A stretch of 64,000 bases of DNA, taken from the NCBI GenBank assembly GCA_963920525.1, contig OY986435.1, positions 223,436,399-223,500,398 of the forward strand, given 5' to 3'. This DNA comes from Dichetophora obliterata (lineage: Eukaryota; Arthropoda; Insecta; Diptera; Sciomyzidae). The translations under genes and the position numbers were made by a program. Below the pieces are notes generated by a model that did no database searches, was not told where the DNA came from, and saw only the letters and a list, made by a program, of their open reading frames with translations. Every line of letters begins with the position of its first letter. Positions within the stretch are counted from its first letter, which is position 1. Of the stretch, positions 45,126-56,376 are shown one piece after another.

Positions 45126-45769
45126 CTTTTGAAAGCAAATTCGTTACTAATGTGGGTGTTGCCCATATAATTCACTACACATTTATAGGTGGAGGGGGTT
45201 TGACGAAATGTGGTCTTGGGAGGGAGTTAAAATTTATGACGAAAAGTGAAGTAGAGATTGAAGAGTAGTGCGTTATGTGATATGATAAATGCTATAATCT
45301 TATATATAAATACGTGAACATCAAAAGCTGTACGCTTTTCTAATCTTTATTTTAGAAGAAGAGTAATGAAACGTATATCATACGAAAAGTATTCAAACTG
45401 AACCATATATGTGCAAGAATCATTTGCGATTTTAAATTGATGACCTATGATCCGAAATATGAGCGTTGGGAAAGTCGATATTCATTTTCGTAAAGGATCT
45501 CAGTATTAGTAAGAGGTAGAATTAGGTATCGGATGAAAGGTCTGGATGAGAAGGCTTGCACAATATGATTGGATTTTAGTTTGGTGACCTTTAACCTCAA
45601 ACATCAGCGTAGAAAGACCATTTTTAAATAAAATCTAAATTATAAGAGATGTAAAAAGGAAATTTTAGGCATTGATAAGATGTGCAAAAAATATTGCAGA
45701 CATTTTTTGCCATCTCTTACGCATACCTTGCTTAAAGATTTCATTTTATGTAATATATGTGTGATATGG
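45126..45769. other. No gene recognised
   Basis: Unassigned AT-rich DNA next to the hAT element; small frames without motifs. Confidence 0.4.
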
Positions 45770-46005
45770 CCCCTTTACAACCTAGGCAGAACTCAGGAGA
45801 TGCTCTCAAAACCCCGAAATGACATAGCCAGAATCACAGCTATTATTACGGGTCACTGGTGTATCGGAGTACACGCGGACTACCTTTCAACACCCACTGT
45901 CGCAGCTGCGATGACCCAAACACAAAAGAAACACTAACACTTTATGTGCACCTGCCCGGCTCTGGCCAGGTCTAGACTAAGAGCGCTAGGCAAGCCCTTG
46001 AAAAA
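45770..46005 (+). pseudogene. Non-LTR retrotransposon ORF2 C-terminal zinc-knuckle fragment
   Basis: The plus strand encodes ARITAIITGHWCIGVHADYL, then in a shifted frame HCRSCDDPNTKETL, then back in the first frame HFMCTCPALARSRLRALGKP. This is the ITGH...CRxC...HxxCxCPALAxxRxxxLG signature after the RNase H domain of R1/LOA/I-group elements. Two frameshifts or one small indel pair plus a stop make it non-coding. No other part of the element is visible nearby. Confidence 0.78.
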
Positions 46006-46141
46006 AAATACGTAAATTTGCTAACACGGATTTACACGGATTTTTTATGTCGCATTTGTGGATTTTTACTCTCCTCGGGTTGGCATCACTGGTTGTAGCT
46101 GTGAAATTATAAAACATTATTCGTCAGTATAACAGTTTCGT

Positions 46142-46229
46142 CAGTATAACAGTGGTAGAGTGCGTGGCCCCTAAGCTAAAGAACCGCGGTAGCCCGGGTT
46201 CAATTCCAGCTCAGACAGAAAGTTTTTTC
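46142..46229 (+). repeat. tRNA-derived SINE head, copy 2
   Basis: An A-box-like TATAACAGTGGTAGAG and a good B box GGTTCAATTCC are followed by AGCTCAGACAGAAAG and a T-run. The block CTAAGCTAAAGAACCG matches the copy at 6248. A short TCAGTATAACAGT duplication precedes it. Confidence 0.6.
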
Positions 46230-47146
46230 AATTGGATTAATTTTTCTGTTCGGTCGTCACCTCAATGGCAAACCTCAGAGAGTAAAAGTTCCCATGTAAA
46301 GCTTCTTGAGAATATAAGCTGTTCATTTGGCAAACATTTAATAACATGCACAACACAATTGATCAAAAGAAGCTATGTCAAAGTCCTTCCAAAAGCTGTA
46401 ATGGCCAGTTTATTTTTTTTTTATTTTATAACAGTGGTGGCGTTGTGGCGCTAAATACCTCACATATTATTAGGAATATGCAGAAATTAAAAAGAGAAAA
46501 AGCAACTTAGCAACAACAATTATATGTAAACTTTAACTCGCTAAAACTGAAAAAATATAAATTTTTAAGAAATAAAAAGACAAGTTTGCACATCTACAGG
46601 TCTAACTATACCAAACCATACCAAATATATAAAGATTGGACTCGTACTTAAAAAGCCTTACGCCGTACAAAATTTGCGTTTGCGTAATATATATAAGAAT
46701 GTTCGCTCAAAATTAGGTCTAAAGTTGTATTTTCTAATTTTTGATTTTTCACACTCCTTTATACGACATTTTATTTATCCGCAAAATTGATTATTTTCAC
46801 GAATTGTTTTTATATTTTCTAAAAAGTAATACAGCTTCCAAAATAGTTTTGGTAAAAAAATTTCCTTAATATCTCTTACCAATCAAAATATATAAATAAA
46901 TATTTATTGTCATACCATTTCACTGCATCTACATCTTTTTATTTTATTAATATACGTAAACAAGTACTCAAAATTCAACGCTACAAAACTGACCAACGAG
47001 TGCTGTCATCTTTGCCTTGCTTCTTTAATGTTCTGTTTTCTCAAATCTACGCTACAGTGCCTTAACATACAATACGTTAGTGTTTATTTTTGTTCACTGC
47101 TTGGAGACAGTTGGTCGAATTGCGACCGCAGGCTATACTAGTATAT
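46230..47146. other. No gene recognised
   Basis: AT-rich with scattered A/T runs; nothing supportable. Confidence 0.4.
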
Positions 47147-47190
47147 ATAAATACTAGCAAATACCCGCTGCTTCGCCTGCGATAAAAATA
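47147..47190 (+). repeat. ACTAGC-family end fragment
   Basis: TATAAATACTAGCAAATACC followed by CGCTGCTTCGCCTGCG resembles the ACTAGC...ACCCGGCGCG start of the family. It is cut by the MITE that begins at 47195. Confidence 0.45.
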
Positions 47191-47194
47191 TTAA

Positions 47195-47587
47195 GGGTTC
47201 TCATCTAAGCATGTAAACATGTATAGCATTTAAACTTTTGATGAGCGATAAAGTGTAAATAGCGTAAATGTCGACAAAATGGCGGCTGCGGCTACGACAA
47301 CATTATGACTTTTTTAAATTTTAAACCTTTTAAAAACCTTCATTAACATAGAAAAATAAATAAAACGTGTTCATATTTACTCCAACTACTTTAAATATGT
47401 AATGATTAGCGCCAAAGGCAATCCTCATTCACACACGTAGATTTACATGCTAGTTTACACTGCAAAATAGGCTCGGAAATGATGTAAACTCTAGCCCATA
47501 CAAATTTTGACAGATAGTTTACGCGCATGTAAATTCACAAGGTTTACAATGTTTACGGGTCAGTTACATGCTTAGATGAGAACACCC
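47195..47587. mobile_element. MITE with GGGTTCTCATCTAAGCATG ends
   Basis: GGGTTCTCATCTAAGCATGT at left; inverted GGGTGTTCTCATCTAAGCAT at right. Flanked by TAA and TTA. Body about 390 bp with GTTTAC/GTAAAC motifs and no gene. Confidence 0.72.
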
Positions 47588-47599
47588 TTATTAAATAAG

Positions 47600-48740
47600 T
47601 ACCATGTAAAAATTTTAAATCTTAAAATGAAAGTATTTAGTTGTATTAAAACAAATTCAAAATATAAATTTTTGTGTTTGTTTTGTTTAATTATGAAAAA
47701 ATGGTATTTATATTGAGAAATTATTTATTTAATTTGAATAACTTATTTAAACGGTAATTGTTATGATGACATAAATTTACCTGACTCTTTCTTTACTTTT
47801 GATAAAGTCCTGCATAACAGCGTTATAAAAAAATTTGGGTTAAAAATTTTTAAAATTTGTAATCAAAAATGTAATTTTTTACATATATTCTGAAAATAAA
47901 TATATTCTTCTTAAATTGTTGTAGTTAATCAGCCTTCTTCAGTTATTAATTGTTGTTATTGGGCTTCAGCAAAACAACAATTCTTCTTAAATTTAAAAAA
48001 AAACCGTTATAGTGACATCACACTTTTGGCAATATCTCAAAAACTATAGACTTTCTCAATGCATTTTTGTATGGACAGTCGTTGATTAATAAAATCAACA
48101 GTAATTTTCTTTTTTCTCGGAAATATTTTGTACGGATATTAAGAATGTTTTAAAAAACCTGTTATTATGACATTAAAATTATGTTATATCTCAAAACTAT
48201 AGATTTTCTCAGTATAACTCATAAGCCTCAGAATGAGAAAAAACGATTGAAATTTCATGTTTTGACTTAGCAAGCAAACATTTCCGCCATTTTCAAATCG
48301 ATTTTCATCCAATTTTCTTTGTTTGAAAGCTTATTTAAGTAAACTGGGAAAACGAGAAAAGGTTTGCCGTTACCTCACCATTTTTTGTAATTTAAATTTT
48401 TTTTTTTTTTAATGTTCATTTTCCTTAATCTTTCATATAACATAATTTACTTGCAAAAATTGTTCTATTTTGACACACACAGTTTCTATCATTGAAAATC
48501 ATGGGCCACCTATCCCCCTATGATTTTTTTGATGAAAACTAATTTGCTTAAAATGCTGTTATATTTTAGCAATGTGCTACAACTTAAAAACTAATTTATG
48601 TGAAAAACATTTTCAAATATAGCTTAAAAAAATAATTCTGTGAAAAATATTTCAAATATTTCAAACTGTTTCAAAGTTATATACACAAATCTATAATTTA
48701 ATCTATTTCCATATCTTTATATTCATAGTTACGTTATAGT
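47600..48740. other. No gene recognised
   Basis: AT-rich; two related stretches near 48000-48060 and 48165-48215 (TTATAGTGACAT..., TATCTCAAAAACTATAGA) suggest an old duplicated repeat. No frame of interest. Confidence 0.4.
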
Positions 48741-48930
48741 TATAGTAGAAATTGTCCTGACCCAATTCAATGAATTTTTTATGATCGTTATGTGATCAAA
48801 ACACATGCTAGACGTTTCCGTTTGAAACATCAATGCATGACGGTCAGAATTTTCTAATATATACAGCATTCGTATTGATGTATAGTATTGCCCGGCAGAC
48901 GTTGTCCTGCCGCAGACCACCTTACTGCTA

Positions 48931-50231
48931 AAGACCTGTCCATGCAAAATCTGTACATACTCTAGTGATTCCTACAGGGTCATTTCGAAGTTGTACTAAA
49001 AAAAATTGGTACCCTTCCGTTAAAAATAATATTCCCGTTATCTGTTTGAAGTTTGCCATGATTTGCATGTTAGTTACTAATTTTTTCACGATGGAGTTAG
49101 CCGCTCGGAAATTAATTGTGAACAAATTCGTTGAAAATCCCACATGGTCCGGAAATAAGATAGCAAAAGTATTAAAAATTTCAAAGACAACAGTTTGTAG
49201 TGTCTTAAAACGGTATAAAGAATCTTTGAGCATCGAAAGAAAGCCAAAAACCGGTGGAAAAAAAACCAAATCTGACAATAAATTAAAGGCAAGCATCCTT
49301 GCCTCAATTAAAAATAACCCAGGTCTCTCCGACAATGATCGGGCAAAAAAATTCAAAACCAGCAGGAGCACAGCTCGGCGAATACGAGTGGGAGCATGCT
49401 ATCAGTCGTATCGAGCTATTAAATACCCGAACCGGTCCGATAAACAAAATTTGTCGGCCAAAAAGCGCACTCGATTACTCTACGATAAAGTCTTGACGAA
49501 ATTCAAAGGTTGTTTAATTATGGACGATGAAACATACGTCAAACTTGATTTGCAACAGCTTCCAGGACAAAAGTTTTATGCTGCAAAGAAGCGTTTTAGT
49601 GTCTCCTCCAAATTTAAATATAAAAAGGTTGATAAATTCGCAAGGAAGGTAATGATCTGGCAAGCCATATGCAGTTGTGGTCTGAAGAGTCGGGCGTATG
49701 TAACATCAGCAACAATGAACTCTGATACATACAGGAAAGAGTGTCTAGAGAAACGTTTATTGCCGTTTATTCGTCACCATCGATCTGCTGTAAAGTTTTG
49801 GCCAGATTTGGCGTCGATACATTATTCGAAGACAACCATAAATTGGTATCGAACCAATAATGTAGATTTCGTGCCAAAGGACTTCAATCCTCCAAACTGT
49901 CCCCAGTTGCGCCCAATCGAAAAATATTGGGCAATTGTTAAATACAAACTGAGGAAATATGGAGGAGTCGTAAAAAAACCTGAATCGATGTTACTCAAGT
50001 GGAACAAATATGCTGCCCAGGTCACCAGAGCAGATGTTCAACGATTGATGTTGCCGATTAAGAGGCACGCTCGAAATTTTATACATAATAATGATATATA
50101 AAATTTTGTATTACTTTTTTGAAAGCTTAATAAATACTCTATCTGAAAATATTTAAAACATTTTTGTGCCAATATTTTGCTTATGAGATTTATCGCGATT
50201 TGTGTGTACAGATTTTGAGTGGACAGGTCTT
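48931..50231 (+). mobile_element. DD37E Tc1/mariner transposon, apparently complete
   Basis: TIRs AAGACCTGTCCATGCAAAAT and, inverted, AAGACCTGTCCACTCAAAAT, both continuing CTGTACA (27 bp in all). TA lies on each side (48929-48930, 50232-50233). The 1301-bp length and uninterrupted transposase frame are those of a full-size element. Confidence 0.95.
49091..50101 (+). CDS. DD37E mariner transposase, 336 aa
   Basis: Cut-and-paste transposase of the Tc1/mariner (IS630) superfamily. It binds its TIRs in the nucleus and inserts at TA. I chose the ATG at 49091 because MELAARK is the usual start of this clade; the frame stays open upstream to about 48965. The N-terminal residues 1-105 form paired helix-turn-helix regions (NKIAKVLKISKTTVCSVLKR; SDNDRAKKFKTSRSTARRI). 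The catalytic residues are Asp145 or Asp146 in IMDDETYVK, Asp239 in FWPDLASIHYS and Glu277 in RPIEKYWAIVK. Exactly 37 residues separate the last two, as in the DD37E clade known from mosquitoes. There is no stop or frameshift, unlike every other transposase here. Divergent positions such as IHYS for CHYS may reduce activity. Confidence 0.93.
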   Translation: MELAARKLIVNKFVENPTWSGNKIAKVLKISKTTVCSVLKRYKESLSIERKPKTGGKKTKSDNKLKASILASIKNNPGLSDNDRAKKFKTSRSTARRIRVGACYQSYRAIKYPNRSDKQNLSAKKRTRLLYDKVLTKFKGCLIMDDETYVKLDLQQLPGQKFYAAKKRFSVSSKFKYKKVDKFARKVMIWQAICSCGLKSRAYVTSATMNSDTYRKECLEKRLLPFIRHHRSAVKFWPDLASIHYSKTTINWYRTNNVDFVPKDFNPPNCPQLRPIEKYWAIVKYKLRKYGGVVKKPESMLLKWNKYAAQVTRADVQRLMLPIKRHARNFIHNNDI

Positions 50232-50833
50232 TATATACGAATTTTCATGCTGTTCGGAAAAAAAATTTATATATTCGCCATTTATAGTACAGTTGCCGAA
50301 AACAGCCGTATGAACTAAATTATCAAATTTTAGTCTCAAATTTTTTCACTTAAGCCATCTGATACTCAAAACAATAGAATGCCAGAATTTTAGCTCAATT
50401 GAGCTTAAACCTAGTGCGCTTTGCTTTACTCCAAGCTTATCCCCCGAAAAGGGTCTCTAACTAAAGTGGGTAATGCCCATTTTTAGTAAAGTTAGCGAAA
50501 GTAACCATACAACGTAGATTACCAAATTCTAGTCTCATACGACCAAAATCGTCTGATATATAGCATTTTTTGCAAAAAGTGGGCATGGAAAGTAGACGTG
50601 GCAAATCTAACATAGCAAATTATGATAAAGTTGGATATCGTTTGATATCTATATCGTGTTAATCGGTTCAGTGGTTCTTGCGTGATTGTCAAACATCCGT
50701 GCAGTGTCACAATGCTTTTATATATTCGTATAGATAGACTAACGCAATCTCAAGTGGGGAAAAGCTGGCTGGCAAGGCTGCAAAACATAATTAATGCTGA
50801 TACCTAAATTCTGGCAACTCTTCTCAATACATT

Positions 50834-51249
50834 AGCTGCGTTTTATTCGTTCTGGTTTAACCAGTGAACGAATAGATCGCATTAGTTAAAGTTTTGTAAG
50901 TTTTGCCTTAGACCGTTTGGGGCATTGTCGCCAAATGATATGACCAAACGGCTGATTGCAGAACAATACCATTACTGCTTCTGACCGCTTGGGGCATTGT
51001 CGACGATGATATGACAACAGCACAGATGTTTCTTTTGCCAGCATTGGGTGACTAAGAAGGGTTGTAAACCAAACTCTTACTTGCGAGTGCTGCCACAAAC
51101 TAAAACAAATAGCGACATCTATAGAGCCGTAGCGAAAAAAAAATAGTTCAACGAGATGAACTAGCTACTGAGCAAGTTCATCTTTTTGTTAGTGTTCTGC
51201 ATGTTATTTAGAACCTATTTGGTTTAACCAGAACGAATAAAACACGCCC
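50834..51249. mobile_element. MITE family C, copy 2
   Basis: AGCTGCGTTTTATTCGTTCT on the left; inverted GGGCGTGTTTTATTCGTTCT on the right, continuing GGTT(T/A)AACCA. ATT lies on both sides (50831-50833, 51250-51252). A GACCGTTTGGGGCATTGTCG block is duplicated inside (about 50910 and 50978). Confidence 0.75.
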
Positions 51250-51318
51250 ATTAACAAAGAAAATTAGTTAACACTGTATGAAAGCAAGAATCTCCCTGAA
51301 AGTAAAGCTGGATTCACT

Positions 51319-51642
51319 CATGATACAATTATTTGACAAGGTAGCCGCGTAGACTGGCTTTTATCTCACGAGCGGCGATGGGTAGTTGTCAAAATTAGCT
51401 GTTTATGCAATTATTCAAAGAAAAGTGAAAAAATAAGCGACGAATTAACCATAGCTAGTCAACCGCAACAAACTAAAAACATTTAAATCAACTTAGCGAA
51501 TAAATTTAATGAATCAAAGATAAGTTAAAAATAAGCACATTGCTAGTCAACAGCAGCAAACTACAACATTCTTTAACTGTTTTTGACAACTACCAGTCGC
51601 CAAAAAACTGTCACGGCTACCTTGTCAAATAATTATACCATG
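51319..51642. mobile_element. P-type MITE family E, copy 1, exact 8-bp TSD
   Basis: CATGATACAATTATTTGACA on the left; inverted CATGGTATAATTATTTGACA on the right. GATTCACT lies on both sides (51311-51318, 51643-51650). Its body is co-linear with 61257-61579 (GGGTAGTTGTCAAAATTAGC, GTCAACAGCAGCAAACTACA). Confidence 0.93.
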
Positions 51643-51764
51643 GATTCACTGATCACCTTCAGCATGTTTTGAAAGTTTTTTTTTTCATTTTAAGTTTTCG
51701 TTCAGAGAGAAAAATTTCTGCACGCTCTCAACTTGATTAACATTATTTTAAATCACACTAAAAC

Positions 51765-51868
51765 ATTCTGAAGGTTATGTTATATATCAAAATCGGTTCA
51801 GCGGTTACCGAGCTTATTCTAGATTAAATTTCGTGAGTCTCCGTCTCCTTTTATATAATAGTATAGAT
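51765..51868 (+). repeat. ACTAGC-family 3' end fragment
   Basis: AAAATCGGTTCAGCGGTTACC and TTATATAATAGTATAGAT match the end of the 48741-50745 repeat. The last eight bases became the TSD of the MITE at 51869. Confidence 0.55.
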
Positions 51869-52083
51869 CATGGCAGAATAAGAGAAGGTATATGCATTTC
51901 AGACTGCGCTCTCTTTCTCATAGCCAGAATTGTCAAACTCAAGCATTTTGCTATTCTTGCCTATTTTCGCTTTCTTATCGCATTCTCATCGTTTTCAGAT
52001 TTTGTATGAGCTGTCAACTTCGTTTTGACAGTTGCGGCAGTCTCCCTCCCCAAAATGCATATACCTTCTCTAATTCTGCCATG
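51869..52083. mobile_element. P-type MITE, 215 bp, exact 8-bp TSD
   Basis: CATGGCAGAATAAGAGAAGG at left; inverted CATGGCAGAATTAGAGAAGG at right; both continue TATATGCATTT. GTATAGAT lies on both sides (51861-51868, 52084-52091). Internal GACTGCGCTCTCTTTC and CTTCGTTTTGACAG link it to the fragments at 25776 and 37858. Confidence 0.93.
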
Positions 52084-52128
52084 GTATAGATATGTAAATA
52101 TTTATTTATTTTAAGGACATATGTATAT

Positions 52129-53101
52129 TAAGGTGGATCGTTTTGTTCAGGGGTAAAAAAATACTTTTTTCGACACTCATATTCTGGGAGCTGGATTCAA
52201 GTAGATCTTAAATCCGAAAAGATATCGAAATCGGTGGAACCGGCATCCAGCGGTTTTGATTTTAAAAGATCACTTTTTCGCCAAAAATCACCGGTTTTTG
52301 CGCCGTACGTTTTTATCAATCGAAAATAACTACCCAAAAGTTGGGTGCAAATGAAAGGTATCTTGGACCCCGAGGTTGTAAATAGGAAGCTCGTTAGATT
52401 CAAGAAATTTTTTAATGCAACAGTGTTCAGAATTCGGTCAACGTTTTGTTTATTTTTCACAGAAATCACTATAAATTTGCCATTTTTCAATAAATTTTGA
52501 AAAATTAAGTATTGTTCAAAAAGACTTGGTGTATTCTATTGATATATCAAAAAAAATAAAAAAAATCAAAACAGTGGAATTTTTTTTTTTTTTTACTTTT
52601 TTGGAAAGTATTTTTGAAAGGGTATTTTTAAACAAAAATCTATAAATCCACTAAATTTCAGTAAATTTTAGAAAATTTACTATTTTTAAAATGGTGTGGC
52701 TTTGAAGAGGCTGCACCTTTCGTGGTGAACAGTCAAAAATTAACATATTTATAGCGAACGGACAGCAAATTTATAGCGATTTTAGTGAAAAGTACCCAAA
52801 ATGTTGACCGAATTCTGAACACTGTTGCACTAAAAAATTTCTTGAATCTAAAACTCTTCCTATTTACAACTTTGGTGTCCCAGATACCTTTCATTTGCAC
52901 CCATTTTTTAGGTAGTTATTTTAGATTGATAAAAAGTTACGTCGAAAAAACCGGTGATTTTTGGTGAAAAAGTGATTTTTTTTAAATCAAATCGCTGGAT
53001 GACGGTTCCACCGATTTCGATATCCTTTTGGATTTAAGATCTACTTGAATCCAGCTCCCAGAATATGAGTGTCGAAAAATATGTTTTTTTTAGCCACCTT
53101 A
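52129..53101. mobile_element. Foldback element with ~320-bp arms, exact 8-bp TSD
   Basis: TAAGGTGGATCG on the left; inverted TAAGGTGGCTAA on the right. ATGTATAT lies on both sides (52121-52128, 53102-53109). The arms (about 52160-52455 and 52795-53080) share GACACTCATATTCTGGGAGC, GATTTCGATATC and TGACCGAATTCTGAACAC. An 8-bp TSD suggests hAT or a relative. Frames inside are mirror products. Confidence 0.9.
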
Positions 53102-53109
53102 ATGTATAT

Positions 53110-54234
53110 GCATGCTTAAATAATAAAAAAATTTGTTTTTAAAAAAGTTGCACTTACGCTACACACTTTGAAAATCAAAATGAAATGTTAAGTATGATTT
53201 TTGTACGCACTAACTTTTTTTAAGGTGAGACCACAAAATTGATTTGAATTCAAATTTGAAGACATTTTCGTATAACGCTTGCAAAGTACTGATAACAAAT
53301 TAGGTCTGCTTCCGTACTCGATTCAAGTAACTTGAAGTTGCTTGAAAGCGTTATTTTACAAATTTTTGAAGCTCGAGAGTGAGGAATAACATGCAAAATG
53401 TCACTCTCTATTCTGTTACAATTACTTGAAGTTAGTACGGAAACAGACTTACTATGTTCAGGTACAAGAACGCGACATAAGAATAGATCTTTGCTTAGAA
53501 TGTAAGAAAAAATCATTTTTTCATTAACATTTAAATTTTCGGTTCTGGTAGACCATGGAAATGCCGATGTGTTAATTATTAATTATTAAATTAAAAAAGT
53601 TGTCTAAGATTATACCAGCTCACAAAAATAAATAATATTTAAATCAACTCAAAATAATGTGCTTTTTTAATATTTTATTTGATGTTTTTATTTGTCACTC
53701 TGACACGGCTTCACCCAATCAATACTGACACTCTAACACAATTGGAATTGTAATAAAAATAAAAATTATCACCATCACGCAATATTTACGAACTAAATTA
53801 TAAAAAAAAAATATTTGCTTACTCAATTCGTACTACAAAAAAATCAATTGTTCGATTTCAATTGTAAAGTTTTGAATCCATTATAAAAACTGACAGTTTT
53901 TATATCTACTTTACACTATATTATTGACTTAACTAAAATACGACACAATTGGCTTTAAAGTGGTTTTAAGGGCAATTTTTTAAAGCGTTGTTCCTTTCAT
54001 GTTATTCTGTTCTAAACATTTGAGTTTATTTAACTTGCACTAAAGTTGACATCAATTTCCAATGAGTTAAGCTTGTTTGTAATACAATTTTAAAAATCAT
54101 AAACTATGTTCTTAGAATAGTTAGTTGGTTTTGGTTCAAGTATTTAATTGTTTACGCCTTTTATGAAGCACATGCTTTATTTAGCACATGCACACAATGC
54201 GCGTCACTTGCATAGGTACAAAGCTTTTGACATT
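53110..54234. other. No gene recognised
   Basis: AT-rich. ACTTGAAGTTGCTTGAAAGCG near 53330 is partly inverted near 53420 (TTACTTGAAGTTA). Too little to define an element. Confidence 0.4.
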
Positions 54235-54242
54235 GTTCAAAG

Positions 54243-54799
54243 CATGGTGTAAGAAAACCAGGTGTTAGTGAGTTTTTGAAAACACCATGAATTTCTTTGC
54301 TTCTGTCAAAAAATTGTGAGCGAAAGAGCGGAACTGTTGATAGTTGTCAAATTGTGTTATTTGTTTGAGTTGCTAAATGATGTACTATAGTTTTTATTGT
54401 GCGAATTAAGTATAAATAAATATTTAATGCAATTAATTGTGCAGTGTTTTGTTGACAAAAAGTTATTGCAGTTGTCTTCGCCGATTTGCCAAGTTTGTCA
54501 TTAATGTTTTGACCATTTTATCAGAAACGTGAGCTGGAAGGTGGCGCCGACATGAAGCTTTGGCCAGCATGCAAATTGTCTTGCATTCACATCGTCCGCT
54601 TCAAAAACATATCGAAGAACATATTTTCACTTTAATCTCACTAAGAAATTTATAAACTTGCAGAAAGATACGAATTTAACAAAAATTGTTTTCATTGCAA
54701 TTCACCATCAGCTGTTTTTGACAAGAACGGGGAAACATAATTTTATCATTTTGAAAGAGAAGTGTCAAACTCACTAACACCTCTATTTCTTACACCATG
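54243..54799. mobile_element. P-type MITE with CATGGTGTAAGAAA ends
   Basis: CATGGTGTAAGAAAACCAGG at left; inverted CATGGTGTAAGAAATAGAGG at right; both continue TGTTAGTGAGTTT. Flanking octamers GTTCAAAG and GTTCTACC share only four bases, so the TSD has decayed or one end has moved. Confidence 0.78.
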
Positions 54800-55089
54800 G
54801 TTCTACCATGGCACAAACGCAACTGTGCAGAACTGACAACTCTTTACTACTCTTTGGTAACAGTTTTATTTTATTACTATTTTTTTCTCTCTCCTTCCTT
54901 GTTATGTGGTGGAAACTCATGAAACAATGGCTGCATTCTATCCGAAAAAGGGCTCAGGTAGGGAAGGAGCATGAAATATTTTCGCTATATTAGATTTCGA
55001 CCTCTCAGGGAACATGTTTTGTGAGCGCATAGCGTTCAGCCCGAAAGTTGTGCAACAGTTCGGTCCGCTGAATGCAGCCAATGATCATA

Positions 55090-55188
55090 GGGGTGTTCAC
55101 ATTTCAAAGCGCTCATCAAATTGTGCATCAAATACAATTTTCCATGGAATGCCGACGTTGTTCTATTGGATTGAAATGTGAACACCCC
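55090..55188. mobile_element. Very short MITE, 99 bp
   Basis: GGGGTGTTCACATTTCAA at left; inverted GGGGTGTTCACATTTCAA at right. Flanks TA/TTA. It shares the GTTCACATTTCAAA...GCTCATCAAAT start with the larger elements at 57115-58157. Confidence 0.75.
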
Positions 55189-55368
55189 TTACAGATAGCG
55201 TATTCCGCATGTCCGCCATCTTTGTTGTGACGTAGCTCGAGCTTGTTAAAGTGGCTAAATAAAAACGTAGTCGCAATATATTAAAAGGGGATCATATATT
55301 TATAGCGATGAAGAAATATCGACATTTACTTATTGAAACTTGGTTTATTGAAATATATTTATAAATAA

Positions 55369-55506
55369 ATTGGCTGAAACCAGGCGCGTTGCTGCCATGC
55401 CCCGTTTCCAAACATCCATCAAATGTTATCAGTGAAACGGCAGGTTTAAATTGTGGTCGAATACTGAATTCCGAAGCTGTGCGACATATAACTCCAAAGT
55501 TATTCT
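55369..55506 (+). repeat. ACTAGC-family fragment
   Basis: GGCTGAAACCAGGCGCGTTG followed by CTGCCATGCCCC, AAATGTTATCAGTGAAAC and GGTCGAATACTGAATTCCG matches the outermost unit of the 10459-12434 array. Confidence 0.85.
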
Positions 55507-56376
55507 AAAAATCCAAAAAGTACCTTAGGGCCGCTTTCTCAATGTTCGGTTAAGCACTTATCAGAACTTGAACTAGCTGTTAACAAAAAAGCTCTTTCTC
55601 AATGTTCGGTTAAGACTTAACTGTCAGTTAAGTGCTGATTAAGTTAAAGACAAGTTGTGGTTTCGGTTAGCGCTACTCATCGGAAGAACAGCTGAGTAGA
55701 TTTAACTAGTTTTTGTTTATTTTACACAAAAATAGACAGAACTTTAATAATTTCATTTCTTTATAATTAAAGTTTACACCAAAATAGAGAAAGGACATAT
55801 GCAATTACCGAACCGACGCCATGCCTAACCTCGAACTCCAGGGCAATCTTCTCGCACTTTCTTTATTTTTCTCCCAGGCAACACCACTTTCTTTTTTTTT
55901 ATTTTCGATGATGTAGGCGTGCTCTTGCTTAACCAGCACTTGGTGAAATCAAAATAAATTTTTTAGCTATCGTATAACCTATAAACGGACTAAGCCATAA
56001 CTTCTGATAGGAAAGAGATATTCTGTTCATTTGTTCACATATTTTGAATAACTTTTTGAGTAATAAGTAAATATTTTGGGCATTTTTTGACATAATCATA
56101 AAACATATACACACTGACCCAACGGTACAATCCGAAATACTTTTGTGAAAAGTTTTTTTTTTAACTTTTGAAGAAAAAATGTTAACGAAATATATTTAGT
56201 AGCAGCGGAGATATTTGCATCGGAAAATTTTTGTAACGAGCCTTGGATTTTCCAGCAAGATAATGCTGCGATATATAGTGCCAGAACACAAAATATTTTT
56301 TGCATAAAAAACATAAATTTATTTTGTTATAATCCTTGGTTTTTATAATTCTTATTTGAATACGTTATTTAGTTTT
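55507..56376. other. No gene recognised; duplicated CTCAATGTTCGGTTAAG
   Basis: GCTTTCTCAATGTTCGGTTAAG-type sequence occurs at about 55539 and 55591 and is followed by inverted CTTAACTG/CAGTTAAG motifs. It is probably the end of a TIR element whose partner was not found. Confidence 0.45.

Larger units (their letters stand above)
48741..50745 (+). repeat. ACTAGC-family repeat carrying a mariner insertion
   Basis: The left part includes GTCCTGACCCAATTCAATGA, then CCCGGCAGACGTTGTCCTGC at about 48893. After the mariner (48931-50231) the repeat resumes and ends with AATCGGTTCAGTGGTTC and TTTATATATTCGTATAGAT. The same ending type occurs at 51788-51868. Confidence 0.6.

Noticed and set aside
48928..49371. 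147-codon minus frame
   Set aside because: It lies antisense to the mariner transposase and has no motif of its own.
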